Shown: positions 33,262 to 42,117 of the stretch, piece by piece
Layout of the letters: each line of letters begins with the position of its first letter
Numbering within the stretch: position 1 is the first letter of the stretch
DNA from: Syntrophales bacterium
GTDB lineage: Bacteria > Desulfobacterota > Syntrophia > Syntrophales > JADFWA01
Direction: 5' to 3'
Length of the DNA stretch: 49,294 nt
NCBI GenBank assembly: GCA_030655775.1
Contig: JAUSPI010000241.1
Coordinates: 1 to 49,294, forward strand
The notes under the pieces: generated by a model
Database searches by the model: none
Seen by the model: only the letters and a program-made list of their open reading frames with translations
What the model was told of the DNA's origin: nothing
Translations under genes and position numbers: made by a program

Positions 33262-33927
33262 TCAACCGACCCATTTGACAAATTCAGTTAAGGGGGCTCT
33301 TTCCCTTTCGAAATTGTTGATAGGAGAGTCTTTATCGGGATATCCCAAGGCCGCACCGATGATGATTGATCTATCCTCTGGTATGGAAAGGATCTCTCGC
33401 AGAAGTTCCGGATAACCGATGGCGACGGCCATAATGCAGCTCCCGATCCCTTTCTCATAGGCCGAAAGGCAGATGGTCTGCATAATAAGGCCGATATCAA
33501 ACATTCCGTATTCTATACGGATATCTCTGGACATGCAGGCGACGATAAGACACGGCGCATCGAAGAGAGTCGCCATATTCTGATAGATTTTATTGCGGGC
33601 ATCTTTATCTCTTCGTTTGATACCCATGCTCGTCATCACGATTTTCCCCATTTCACCGTACCGTCTCTTCATATGTTCCGGCCAGTCTTCCTGCATGGGC
33701 ACATCGGTTGAAAATGGTTCACCGTTGACCATTTTCTCGTGGTTCTTTTCTCTGAATTCGTCGAGGGGTTTCCCTGTCAGTATGTAAAATTCCCAGGGCT
33801 GGGTATTTCCCCAGGAAGGCGCCCAGGATGCGGTCTCCAAAATATCTTCGAGAAGATCGCGGGAAATCTCATCTTTTTTGAATTTTCTTATGCTCCGTCT
33901 CCCTTTAATTACTTCTTCTACCGTCAT
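33262..33927 (-). CDS. Nitroreductase-family FMN oxidoreductase
   Basis: A 221-residue nitroreductase. The FMN-binding GRRSIRKFKKDEIS lies at the N-terminus, then ETASWAPSWGNTQPWEFYIL, YGMFDIGLIMQTICLSAYEKGIGSC and IIIGAALGYPDKDSPIN. Physiological substrates cannot be predicted. It is intact, whereas a second copy survives only as a C-terminal fragment at 32317. Confidence 0.92.
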   Translation of the reverse strand: MTVEEVIKGRRSIRKFKKDEISRDLLEDILETASWAPSWGNTQPWEFYILTGKPLDEFREKNHEKMVNGEPFSTDVPMQEDWPEHMKRRYGEMGKIVMTSMGIKRRDKDARNKIYQNMATLFDAPCLIVACMSRDIRIEYGMFDIGLIMQTICLSAYEKGIGSCIMAVAIGYPELLREILSIPEDRSIIIGAALGYPDKDSPINNFERERAPLTEFVKWVG

Positions 33928-34008
33928 TGCTGACTCCTCTTCGTGGTTTTTGTAAGAAATGAGTGGCTATCTCGAGGCTTTCTTTTGAAATTTCTGCGGG
34001 GGGCGGGT

Positions 34009-34995
34009 CTATAGCTTTCTCTCAATGATGTAATCGGCAATCGTCAGGAGAGCTGTTTTTGCCTTCGAGCCTTCAAGCGGTTCAAGAAGGGTTTTCCCCT
34101 CGTCAATATATGCTTTTGCTTTACCGAGGGCATAATCTATCCCCTTGTATTTGTCGATCAGGGAGACGATTTTCCCGATATCCTCGATGTCTGGATCGTC
34201 GCTCTTTACAGTTTTTTTAATCGCCTTCTTCTCTTCAGGCGAACATTTTTTGAGCGTATATATGAGAGGGAGTGTAATCTTCCCCTCTTCGATATCCTTG
34301 CCTATGGCTTTCCCGAACTCTTCCTCCACGGCGACATAATCGAGTGTGTCATCGGTTATCTGAAAAGCCATACCAAGCCTCATGCCGAATTTGGTCAATG
34401 CACCAACTTTTTCCTCCGATGCATCTGCCAGAATACCACCCAATGCGCAGGCCGCAGAGATCAAAATGGCAGTTTTTTTCTCCACCACAGACAGATAGTC
34501 CTTTTCGGTGATATTTATATCACCACACTTCATCAGCTGCAGGACTTCACCTTCGGCCATTGTGTTCGTGGTGGTTGAAAGGAGCTTCACTATAGAAAAA
34601 TTCCCATAATCGGCCATCAGCTTGAAGGATTTGGAATAGAGGAAATCCCCCACAAGGACACTGGCAGAGTTTCCCCAGACTTTATTGGCCGAGGACTTTC
34701 CCCGTCTTGTTTCTGCGTGATCTACCACGTCATCGTGAAGGAGCGATGCCGTATGAATAAATTCAATAACAGCAGACATGGGATAGTGATTTTCCCCTTT
34801 ATAACCGCAGATATCCGAAGCAATCAAGAGTAATAGGGGTCTGAATCTTTTCCCTCCGCTGCTGATCAGATAATTGGAGACCTGGGGGATAAGACGTATT
34901 TCGGAGTAGAGATACTTCTCCATATGTTCCTCTACGCTCTTGAGATTACCTGCGTAGCGATTCAGAACATCCTGTAGCTGCATAATATCCGACAA
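34009..34995 (-). CDS. ispB: Polyprenyl diphosphate synthase (octaprenyl type)
   Basis: 328 residues. The first Asp-rich motif LLHDDVVDHAETRRG and the second FQITDDTLDY are intact, together with GGKRFRPLLLL. It makes the long trans-polyprenyl chain of respiratory quinones. The TTG at 34995 is chosen because GGAGG lies 8 bases upstream; the ATG at 34983 would be 20 bases away. The side-chain length (7-9 isoprenes) is not certain from sequence, so the symbol is by family. Confidence 0.9.
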   Translation of the reverse strand: MSDIMQLQDVLNRYAGNLKSVEEHMEKYLYSEIRLIPQVSNYLISSGGKRFRPLLLLIASDICGYKGENHYPMSAVIEFIHTASLLHDDVVDHAETRRGKSSANKVWGNSASVLVGDFLYSKSFKLMADYGNFSIVKLLSTTTNTMAEGEVLQLMKCGDINITEKDYLSVVEKKTAILISAACALGGILADASEEKVGALTKFGMRLGMAFQITDDTLDYVAVEEEFGKAIGKDIEEGKITLPLIYTLKKCSPEEKKAIKKTVKSDDPDIEDIGKIVSLIDKYKGIDYALGKAKAYIDEGKTLLEPLEGSKAKTALLTIADYIIERKL

Positions 34996-35052
34996 AGTCT
35001 TCACCTCCAACGTAGTTCTCCCCCATCAAGTGGGAGGAAATTACTGATGATG

Positions 35053-35069
35053 TCCGCCTTTGAGGCGGA
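35053..35069. repeat. Small hairpin tccgcct/aggcgga
   Basis: A perfect 7-bp stem around loop ttg in the 160-base rimO-ispB gap. A second stem, ctcccccatcaagtgggag (35023-35041), lies beside it. Possibly transcript-processing hairpins. Confidence 0.4.
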
Positions 35070-35172
35070 AAAGCTAACTGTATATATATTAAGATTATGT
35101 AAAAAGTCAAATTTATCGTTCCTATACAACACCCCTTCGCATCCCTTCGGTACCGCGGGCATGGAATGTTTG

Positions 35173-36531
35173 TCACATCTCCGCTTCATTATCTCTTTGT
35201 CTGGCAAAAAGGTCATAAACATCGGCTGAAGTTATTTTGCAGGTTATAATATCCCCAACTGCTGCATCGTCCGCACTGACATACGTTATCCCGTCTATTT
35301 CCCATGCCTGGCCTCTTGTCCTGCCAATATACGGGAAATCCGGGCGATTACTTTCATCTTCTATCAGAACTTCCTCAAGATCACCGATACGGGATTGATT
35401 TATATCATAGGAAATTCTCGACTGCTCTTCCATCAGGATATTTTTCCTCAGTTCCTTTTCCTTCTCAGGAACATGAGCAGGGAAATCGGCTGCCGCTGTT
35501 CCCTCCTCCTTCGAATATTCGAATACTCCAAGATTTTCAAACCTTGCCCACTTTACAAAATCGAGCAGTTTATCAAATTTTTCCGGAGTCTCTCCCGGGA
35601 ATCCCACGATAAGAGAGGTCCTGAGAGCCACCCCCGGAATAACCTCCCTTGCCAGATTTAAAGTGTTTCGAATGAGTCTACTCCCGCCTTTTCTGTTCAT
35701 TGCCGTCAGGATATCATCATCGATATGCTGGAGGGGAATATCGATATAGTTACATATCTTCTCTTCCCCGGCTATGGTCTGAAAAATCTCCCCGGTAAGA
35801 TATGCAGGATACGCATAGAGGAGCCTTATCCACCTGATCCCATCCATAGAGGCCATCTCTTTCAACAAGAGACTCAGGCCGGGCTTTCCTTTCAGATCGC
35901 TACCGTATAAGGTTGTGTCCTGAGCGGTGATATTTATCTCTTTTATCCCTGCCTTGACGAGCATTTCCGCTTCTTTGAGTATGTCATCTACTTCCCTGCT
36001 CCTGTATTTCCCGCGTATGGAGGGTATCACACAGTAGGAACAGCAATTTGAGCACCCCTCGGCAATCTTCAGGTAAGCGCTGCAGCCGGATGTGGAAAGG
36101 AGACGTGAATAGGTGGAATCCATAAGAAAGGAAGGTTTCCCTATGAAGGATTGACGCTCAGCAAACGTACCGTTTTCCAGATTGCTGATAAAGTCGGCAA
36201 TCCTTGGAATTTCACCGGTTCCCAGAAAAAGATCGATTTCAGGAATCTCTTTTTTCAGGATCGTCCCGTACCTCTGCGGAAGACAGCCTGTCACGACCAG
36301 ATGCCTGCATTTTCCATCTTTTTTCCACTCAGCCATCTGGAGGATCTCTTCAATAGATTCCTCTTTTGCGGGGAGAATAAAAGCGCAGGTGTTAATGATA
36401 ATGATATCGGCCTCTTCTGCAGAGGGGGTAATGCCGAAGCCGCTTTTTATCAGGAGAGATGCCATTACCTCGGAATCAATAAGGTTCTTGGGACATCCGA
36501 GGCTTACGAAATGTATGTTCTTGTTTTGCAT
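35173..36531 (-). CDS. rimO: Ribosomal protein S12 methylthiotransferase RimO
   Basis: A 452-residue radical-SAM enzyme that adds a methylthio group to an Asp of ribosomal protein S12. The N-terminal UPF0004 domain has cluster cysteines C13, C49 and C83 (FVSLGCPKNLIDSE, NTCAF, GCLPQRY). The radical SAM motif C160-x3-C164-x2-C167 lies in GCSNCCSYCVIPSIRG. A TRAM domain closes the protein. The ATG at 36531 follows the ftsK stop (TAAGATG), so the genes are coupled. Confidence 0.95.
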   Translation of the reverse strand: MQNKNIHFVSLGCPKNLIDSEVMASLLIKSGFGITPSAEEADIIIINTCAFILPAKEESIEEILQMAEWKKDGKCRHLVVTGCLPQRYGTILKKEIPEIDLFLGTGEIPRIADFISNLENGTFAERQSFIGKPSFLMDSTYSRLLSTSGCSAYLKIAEGCSNCCSYCVIPSIRGKYRSREVDDILKEAEMLVKAGIKEINITAQDTTLYGSDLKGKPGLSLLLKEMASMDGIRWIRLLYAYPAYLTGEIFQTIAGEEKICNYIDIPLQHIDDDILTAMNRKGGSRLIRNTLNLAREVIPGVALRTSLIVGFPGETPEKFDKLLDFVKWARFENLGVFEYSKEEGTAAADFPAHVPEKEKELRKNILMEEQSRISYDINQSRIGDLEEVLIEDESNRPDFPYIGRTRGQAWEIDGITYVSADDAAVGDIITCKITSADVYDLFARQRDNEAEM

Positions 36532-36532
36532 C

Positions 36533-38794
36533 TTAGCGTGGAAGCTTTCCAACCAGGATCTTTCTCGGTTTGGCGCCATCCGAAGGACCTACTATACCCT
36601 CTGCTTCCATTCTTTCAATAATCCGGGCAGCCCTGTTGTATCCTATTTTCATATATCGCTGTACGAGGGAGATAGACGCCTGCCCCAGATCTGTAACCAG
36701 GGCAACTGCTTCATCATACTTTTCATCAAATTCCTCATCTAATTTCTCGCTCTTTGATGATTCGGGTTTATAATTCAGTATCGATTCATCATAAGATGGC
36801 CTTCCCTGTTTCTTTGTGAAGCTGACTATTTTCCCGATTTCCTGATCGGCCACATAGGCGCCATGGATTCGGTCGAGTTTTGCTGTTCCGGGCGGCATAA
36901 AGAGCATGTCTCCTTCTCCAAGAAGATGTTCCGCACCGAGCTGGTCGAGTATCGTTCTCGAATCTACTTTTGAGGAAACCTGGAATGAAATACGCGTGGG
37001 GAAATTTGCCTTGATGACCCCTGTAATGACATCGACTGACGGTCTCTGGGTTGCCAGAATAAGGTGAATGCCCGCGGCTCTGGACATCTGTGCCAGACGG
37101 GTAAGAGACTCCTCCACATCCCTTTGCGCCACCATCATCAAGTCCGCAAGTTCGTCGATGACGATGACAATATAGGGAAGCTTGAAACGGATTTTTATTT
37201 CACTTTCTCCCTGGTCATCAACCCCGGAAGATGGGATAACCGGGTTGGAAACGGAAGCGTAGGAAATTCCGTTCTCTTCTTTAGTGATTTTCCGTTTTTC
37301 CAGATCGAGGAGCAGGGCTTTTTCCACCAACCTGTTGTATTTTTCGATATTTTTAACGCCGGTCTCCCCTATTAGTTCATATCTTCGCCCCATCTCTTCG
37401 ACGGCCCACCTGAGGACAGTAGAGGCCTTTTTGGGATTGACAACCACCGGGTGTAGTAGGTGGGGTATTCCCTCATAACCTGACAGTTCCAGTCTCTTGG
37501 GGTCTATCATGATGAATTTTACGTCATCCGGTCTTGCCTTGAAGAGTATGCTGCAAATTACTGCATTGAGGAAGACGCTCTTTCCCGAACCGGTGGTTCC
37601 CGCAATAAGAAGATGCGGCATTCTGACAAGATCTGATATCACAGGAACTCCAACAATATCCTCTCCCAGGGCAATTGGAAGTTTGTATTTCGATTCAAGG
37701 AACTCCTCATTATCCAGAACATCTTTTAAGTGTACCGGTTCCCTTTCGTTATTCGGTATTTCAATGCCGACTACTGCTTTCCCCGGTACGGGGGCAATAA
37801 TTCTTACACGGGGTGACTTAAGGGCTAATGCGAGATCGTCAGAAAGGTTGACTATTTTATTTATCTTTACACCGGGTGCCAGCTCAAGCTCGTACATGGT
37901 AATTACAGGACCCGGTTTAACTTCCACTACTTTTCCGTCGACTCCAAAATCAGATAATTTCTTTTCCAGAATCCTGGAATTCATAATGAGGCTTTCTTTT
38001 TTAATCCTCATGTCCTTACGCTTTACATCGTCAAGAAGGGAAAGCGGAGGCAGATTGAAAGTGCCATTAGATTCGAGAAATTCAAAGGATGTCTGTTCTA
38101 ATCTCTTTCTACGCTCCCTTTCCGCAGCAGTTATAAGTGGAGCTTCTTCCGTCTGCCTTTTTTTCTTTGCACTGGAGACCTTCTTTTGCCTTCTGAACCG
38201 TTCTATTCTTATTACAATGAAGGTTTTCAGCCAGACAAACATGCCACTTACTGACTTTATTATACCCCTGATCAGAGATATCAGAGACAGGTTGACAGTG
38301 ATCATAAGGGATACGATAAGGATAAGGCATAGAAGTATATATGTGCCTACGTGGTTCATATACGAACTCAAGAATGTTGAAAAAAAAGTCCCAAGAAGAC
38401 CCCCCGAGGCAATTTTTGTCCCGAACATATGGATTGTGGGGTATCTCATTGCTGAAAGTACAGATGTGGAAAATATGAGACCGATAAAACCGGCAATGAC
38501 CAGGAAACCGACCTTGAAGATCCTGTTCAGGAAAAAACTGAAGGAAGTTATGATAAGGATAATCGGAAGCCAGAAGGCTCCTATTCCCATGAACCTTATA
38601 AAAATATCAGCGGTATAGGATCCGACAGAACCGCAAAGATTGTGAATCTTTACCTTGCCTGTCACATAGTGTGTAAAGGAAGGATCGGCTGGATTATAGG
38701 AAACAATGCATAACGAGGTAAAAATGGCGATGGCAAGGAATATAATCCCTAAAATTTCTTTTCCTCTTTTTGATTGCTGCTGCTTTTCTTTCAT
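36533..38794 (-). CDS. ftsK: DNA translocase FtsK/SpoIIIE
   Basis: 753 residues. Four membrane helices occupy the first ~190 residues. A short charged linker leads to the motor, with GPVITMYELELAPGVKINKI, Walker A AGTTGSGKSVFLNAVI (~398-413), Walker B VIVIDELADLMM and ILATQRPSVDVITG. The C-terminal gamma winged helix (QASISLVQRYMKIGYNRAARI) reads KOPS sequences. The linker is short compared with E. coli FtsK and resembles SpoIIIE. It segregates chromosome termini at the septum. AAGG lies 6 bases before the ATG. Confidence 0.96.
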   Translation of the reverse strand: MKEKQQQSKRGKEILGIIFLAIAIFTSLCIVSYNPADPSFTHYVTGKVKIHNLCGSVGSYTADIFIRFMGIGAFWLPIILIITSFSFFLNRIFKVGFLVIAGFIGLIFSTSVLSAMRYPTIHMFGTKIASGGLLGTFFSTFLSSYMNHVGTYILLCLILIVSLMITVNLSLISLIRGIIKSVSGMFVWLKTFIVIRIERFRRQKKVSSAKKKRQTEEAPLITAAERERRKRLEQTSFEFLESNGTFNLPPLSLLDDVKRKDMRIKKESLIMNSRILEKKLSDFGVDGKVVEVKPGPVITMYELELAPGVKINKIVNLSDDLALALKSPRVRIIAPVPGKAVVGIEIPNNEREPVHLKDVLDNEEFLESKYKLPIALGEDIVGVPVISDLVRMPHLLIAGTTGSGKSVFLNAVICSILFKARPDDVKFIMIDPKRLELSGYEGIPHLLHPVVVNPKKASTVLRWAVEEMGRRYELIGETGVKNIEKYNRLVEKALLLDLEKRKITKEENGISYASVSNPVIPSSGVDDQGESEIKIRFKLPYIVIVIDELADLMMVAQRDVEESLTRLAQMSRAAGIHLILATQRPSVDVITGVIKANFPTRISFQVSSKVDSRTILDQLGAEHLLGEGDMLFMPPGTAKLDRIHGAYVADQEIGKIVSFTKKQGRPSYDESILNYKPESSKSEKLDEEFDEKYDEAVALVTDLGQASISLVQRYMKIGYNRAARIIERMEAEGIVGPSDGAKPRKILVGKLPR

Positions 38795-38871
38795 AAACGA
38801 CCTTACTTTTAAAATCTAAAAATCAAACGACATCCGTATCTTTCATTTACTTCCTGCTCAACGTTAAACGA

Positions 38872-39681
38872 TCATATATTAAAAAGCAACGTGGCAATAC
38901 CCACAAACCAGCAGTAGTAAGCGAAGATACTAAGCCCTCTCTTTTTGATTATTAAAAAGAGAAGCTTCAATGACATAAAACCGGTTAATAGAGCGGCAAT
39001 GGTACCGGCTATATAGATAATTAAGTCGCTCGACGGAACGGAAACAATGTGCCGTGATTCGAGGATCACTGCCCCAATTACTGCCGGGATTGAAAGCAGG
39101 AAGGAAAACCTTGCCGCCGTTTCCCTGTCCAACTTTCTGAATATTCCAAAGGCTATCGTTGAGCCGGATCTCGATATGCCCGGTACGATAGCGATCCCCT
39201 GGACAATACCGATAATTATACTGTCAGTGATGGTCATATCCTTTTCGAACTTCTCTGTGTTTTTGATCTTGTCAGAAAGAAACAGTAAAAATCCCGTTAC
39301 CAGAAGCATGAAAGCAACAACATTAACTGATTCGAAGAGTATATGAACCTTGTCTTTTAATGCAAACCCAATAATACATGTAAATATGGTTCCCACTCCA
39401 ATAAGAACTGCAGTCTTCCTTCTAATAGATATAAGGGCATAATCTACATTATCGGGTTGTTTCGGTACTATGGCTTTTACAATTTCGTATAAATCTCTCC
39501 TTAAGAAAAAAATGACCGCTAAAAGAGTCCCGAAATGGAGCATCACGTCAAAAAGAACACCAGGCTGCCTGAACCCCTTCATAAAACTCTGAGCTATAAC
39601 CAGATGGCCGGAACTGCTCACCGGTAAAAATTCCGTTAGTCCCTGAATAACTCCAAGTATTATTCCTTCCCAGGGACTCAA
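38872..39681 (-). CDS. uppP: Undecaprenyl-diphosphate phosphatase UppP (BacA)
   Basis: A 269-residue integral membrane phosphatase that recycles C55-PP to C55-P for peptidoglycan and O-antigen synthesis. It has the catalytic motif GLTEFLPVSSSGHLV near the N-terminus and PGISRSGSTIAFGI in the middle, with about eight hydrophobic segments. The TTG at 39681 is the start: AAGGA lies 6-7 bases upstream and the codon overlaps the stop of a 31-codon ORF (TTGA). Confidence 0.95.
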   Translation of the reverse strand: MSPWEGIILGVIQGLTEFLPVSSSGHLVIAQSFMKGFRQPGVLFDVMLHFGTLLAVIFFLRRDLYEIVKAIVPKQPDNVDYALISIRRKTAVLIGVGTIFTCIIGFALKDKVHILFESVNVVAFMLLVTGFLLFLSDKIKNTEKFEKDMTITDSIIIGIVQGIAIVPGISRSGSTIAFGIFRKLDRETAARFSFLLSIPAVIGAVILESRHIVSVPSSDLIIYIAGTIAALLTGFMSLKLLFLIIKKRGLSIFAYYCWFVGIATLLFNI

Positions 39682-39773
39682 AGTCTGTCCTTCCCCTCTG
39701 TCACAGTCATACCGTTGTAATAATTTCTGACGAGGGCATCTCGAACTTCTGTTATGAGTTCATCACGAATCAT
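39678..39773 (-). CDS. 31-residue ORF translationally coupled to uppP
   Basis: The ATG at 39773 has AGGGA 7 bases upstream and encodes MIRDELITEVRDALVRNYYN then GMTVTEGKDRL. Its TGA overlaps the uppP TTG start. A minus-strand promoter at 39820-39848 would give a leader of about 40 bases. The peptide looks like an amphipathic helix with charged faces. It could be a real microprotein or a leader whose translation opens the uppP start. No known family comes to mind. Confidence 0.55.
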   Translation of the reverse strand: MIRDELITEVRDALVRNYYNGMTVTEGKDRL

Positions 39774-39819
39774 CGGATTTCCCTTGTTGTAATTCGTTAT
39801 CTGATGGAATGTTATAAGA

Positions 39820-39848
39820 TGATTACTTAATAACACAGGTGATGTCAA
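39820..39848 (-). promoter_or_regulatory. uppP operon promoter
   Basis: Minus strand TTGACA (39848-39843) and TAATCA (39825-39820) with a 17-base spacer, about 50 bases before the 31-residue ORF. It is divergent from the ssb promoter 17 bases away. Confidence 0.6.
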
Positions 39849-39865
39849 CAAGGAATATAATTAGA

Positions 39866-39894
39866 TTGTCAAGTTTAGTTAAGTGGTGTATAGG
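39866..39894 (+). promoter_or_regulatory. ssb promoter
   Basis: TTGTCA (39866-39871), a 17-base spacer and TATAGG (39889-39894), 33 bases before the ssb ATG. Divergent from the uppP promoter. Confidence 0.6.
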
Positions 39895-39926
39895 GTCAAG
39901 ATACATTATTATTAAGGGGGGTTAAA

Positions 39927-40352
39927 ATGATTAACAAAGCTATCCTTGTGGGAAGACTAGGAGCCGATCCCGAAGTAAGATATACTCAAGATGGCACGAT
40001 GGTTACGAATTTAAGATTAGCCACCAGCGAGCGCTGGAAAGACAAAAGCGGTGAAAGGGCAGAGAGGACCGAATGGCACAGAATTGTTACTTTTGGAAGA
40101 TTGGCGGAGATATGCGGAAATTATCTTTCGAAAGGAAGCTTGGTTTATATTGAAGGCAGGATTCAAACAAGATCCTGGGAAGATAAAGATGGCGACAAAC
40201 GATACACCACAGAGATAGTTGCCTTAAATATGCAAATGCTTGAGTCAAAAGGCCAGGTATCGGAATCGCAATCGCAAGTTTCGGATCAGAATGAATCAGA
40301 GCAGACATTTCCAGGTTCAGAATCGGCACCCGAAGACGACGTTCCCTTTTAA
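39927..40352 (+). CDS. ssb: Single-stranded DNA-binding protein
   Basis: A 141-residue SSB. The OB fold begins [20 protein letters not shown] and contains [20 protein letters not shown] and [22 protein letters not shown] Gln/Ser-rich linker ends in the acidic partner-binding tip DDVPF. It coats single-stranded DNA and recruits repair proteins. A G-rich ribosome site (AAGGGGGG) precedes the ATG. Confidence 0.96.
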   Translation: MINKAILVGRLGADPEVRYTQDGTMVTNLRLATSERWKDKSGERAERTEWHRIVTFGRLAEICGNYLSKGSLVYIEGRIQTRSWEDKDGDKRYTTEIVALNMQMLESKGQVSESQSQVSDQNESEQTFPGSESAPEDDVPF

Positions 40353-40441
40353 CAGGTTACAAGAGTCGTCTATAATTCTTAAAGCTTACCGGTTCAGTTT
40401 GAATCTTAGCTTGTAACCCCTGCGGACCGCTCTAAGTGATC

Positions 40442-40636
40442 CTATTTGTTCTCATCTTCGTTAATCTTTTTAGAATCAGGAGTTACGTCTATTTCTTCCG
40501 GTTCGGCTGTAGCTTTTTTAAAGTTCTTTATGCCCCTGCCGATTGCACTACCTATCTCGGGAAGTTTTCCTGCACCGAATATGATAAGTATTATCACCAG
40601 TATTATAAGCAACTCGGGCATTCCTATTCCAAACAT
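40442..40636 (-). CDS. tatA: Twin-arginine translocase subunit TatA/TatE
   Basis: 64 residues. A short N-terminal membrane helix (residues ~7-20) is followed by the conserved hinge [22 protein letters not shown], an amphipathic helix and an acidic tail. It forms the protein-conducting part of the Tat pathway. TatB and TatC are not in the window. GAGG lies 10 bases before the ATG. Confidence 0.93.
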   Translation of the reverse strand: MFGIGMPELLIILVIILIIFGAGKLPEIGSAIGRGIKNFKKATAEPEEIDVTPDSKKINEDENK

Positions 40637-40761
40637 ATTAACATTACCTCTTAACAGACAATTAGTATTACTTTATTCGTGTTGTCACCTTAAAACATCA
40701 AGGTGTCCTTGTCAAACATTTACTTAAACTCAAAGTGGGGTTATCTTCCGCTTTCGATATC

Positions 40762-41592
40762 TTACGGCAGTGTTAAATGGATGACCTGACCATGTTTTCC
40801 CAAGACTCCAAGAGATTCCCCTTGAAAAGTAAGATTAACGCCTCCGGCATTACCAATATCAATTGTAAACCCTTTTGAAGCCTCTTTATAGATCTTTTCA
40901 CCAGGTCTCAATAAAACTTCTTTAGGAGGGTTATTATCTACTGTTATGCTTAGCCATACCAGTTCAGTTGCTTCTATGGTCATTTTATAGGCAGCCTCAA
41001 CAACTTCGTTTTGCTTATTAGCAATGTCCTGACTGACGCTGGATTCTTCTTCAATTTCCGTTTTGAGCTCTTCCGCTTGCTTTTCCACTACTGCGGGTTG
41101 AGGTTCAGCCTCTTTTACTGTTACTGCGGTTTTACTTTTATCAGCAACTTCCTTTTTAACATTTTCTGCCTTGTGCTTAGGATACAACAAGAAAATGATA
41201 AAGACTATAATAAAAAGGCCTGTTAATATCCATCCTGGGAGACTGCGGTGAGAGTTATAAAACTTAGACAGACAACTCTTGCTTTTAACTGCTTCCTCAC
41301 GAGATGACTTATCCTGTTCCAGATATTTCTCATAACGGGAAAGTATCTTTTCGCTATCAATACCTACCGCTTTAGCATAGGTTTTTATAAAAGTCCTTGT
41401 GTAGACGGATTCAGGAAGTAAGTGGAATTCTTCATTTTCAATGGCCTCAAGAATTAAAATTCTAATCCTGGTTGATTCAAATAAATCATTTAAGGTTATG
41501 CCACTTGATTCCCTGACTTTTTTTAAATCAAGGCCGGTTTCTTCAACATCTTGTTTCAATTCTTCAGTGATGGAGTTATTTTCGTTTTTCAT
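40762..41592 (-). CDS. RodZ-like helix-turn-helix membrane protein
   Basis: 276 residues. The N-terminal HTH (~20-85, with LKKVRESSGITLNDLFESTRI and SVYTRTFIKTYAKAVGID) is followed by a single membrane helix (~119-137). A Lys/Glu-rich linker leads to a periplasmic DUF4115 domain (LVWLSITVDNNPPKEVLLRPGEK). In E. coli RodZ links MreB to the cell-wall machinery; here a RodZ-like morphogenetic role is inferred. The DUF4115 end IHLTLP is complete. Confidence 0.87.
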   Translation of the reverse strand: MKNENNSITEELKQDVEETGLDLKKVRESSGITLNDLFESTRIRILILEAIENEEFHLLPESVYTRTFIKTYAKAVGIDSEKILSRYEKYLEQDKSSREEAVKSKSCLSKFYNSHRSLPGWILTGLFIIVFIIFLLYPKHKAENVKKEVADKSKTAVTVKEAEPQPAVVEKQAEELKTEIEEESSVSQDIANKQNEVVEAAYKMTIEATELVWLSITVDNNPPKEVLLRPGEKIYKEASKGFTIDIGNAGGVNLTFQGESLGVLGKHGQVIHLTLP

Positions 41593-41693
41593 AGAATCTA
41601 CCGTACGCTAAAGCAAACCTGAAACACTTTTAAGCTTGTTATAAATTTACCAGATGAGACATCTATCATTAAATATATGGTCACGCAACAAAA

Positions 41694-41847
41694 AGTTGAT
41701 ACCCCAAAATAGACATTGACCCTTCCAACACAGTAGGATAGGCGTCCCGCCTGTCCATAATGGTGAAACGCTTAGACAGCCGAGACGGCTGTCCTACGGG
41801 ATGGGGAGAACAGACTTTATTTTCAATGTCTATTTTGGGGTGGTAAC
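41694..41847. mobile_element. Small element with taccccaaaatagacattga inverted ends
   Basis: accccaaaatagacattga (41701-41719) and its exact inverse (41823-41841) bound about 100 bases. Inside, gtaggataggcgtcccgcctgtc (41733-41755) pairs with gacagccgagacggctgtcctac (41775-41797) as a second, long hairpin. It is non-coding and unrelated to the tcgtaaaaagtc family. It lies in the divergent gap between the RodZ-like and inositol-phosphatase genes. Confidence 0.75.
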
Positions 41848-41875
41848 TTCAGCACATGGCATCGTAGGAGCCGAT

Positions 41876-41923
41876 GCCTGCCTGTGCGTCTCCCTGTCTT
41901 CATCGTGGACACGACAGGCAGGC
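41876..41923. repeat. 10-bp inverted repeat gcctgcctgt/acaggcaggc
   Basis: Perfect arms at 41876-41885 and 41914-41923 with a 28-base loop, just right of the 41694 element. Function unknown. Confidence 0.45.
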
Positions 41924-41990
41924 GCACGCAGACATGCCCCCACCGCCATTAAACAGGTCTGCTCGGGGAAAAACATGCTCTACTTTCTCT

Positions 41991-42046
41991 CAGTGCCTCT
42001 GTGCCTTTGTGCCTTTGTCACTCTGTGCCTCTGTCACTTTGTGCCT
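41991..42046 (+). repeat. Tandem tgcctctgtgcctttg array
   Basis: About seven degenerate 7-8-base units (gtgcctct, gtgccttt, gtcactct, gtcacttt). It is the same motif that follows the ggacaaac palindromes at 3577 and 4821, but here without the palindrome. It ends about 70 bases before the inositol-phosphatase start. Confidence 0.7.
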
Positions 42047-42117
42047 GATTTTTAATATTGATAAGCTTGATTCAAAGTGATAGCTTCAATCAGATTACTT
42101 TTCCGGAGACTCCACTT

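Noticed and set aside
37497-38618. 373-codon plus-strand frame
   Set aside because: Antisense shadow of ftsK, whose domains are unmistakable on the other strand.
41801-42080. Two plus frames rich in Cys, Leu and Val
   Set aside because: Translation of the tgcctctgtgcc array and nearby palindromes; no ribosome site.
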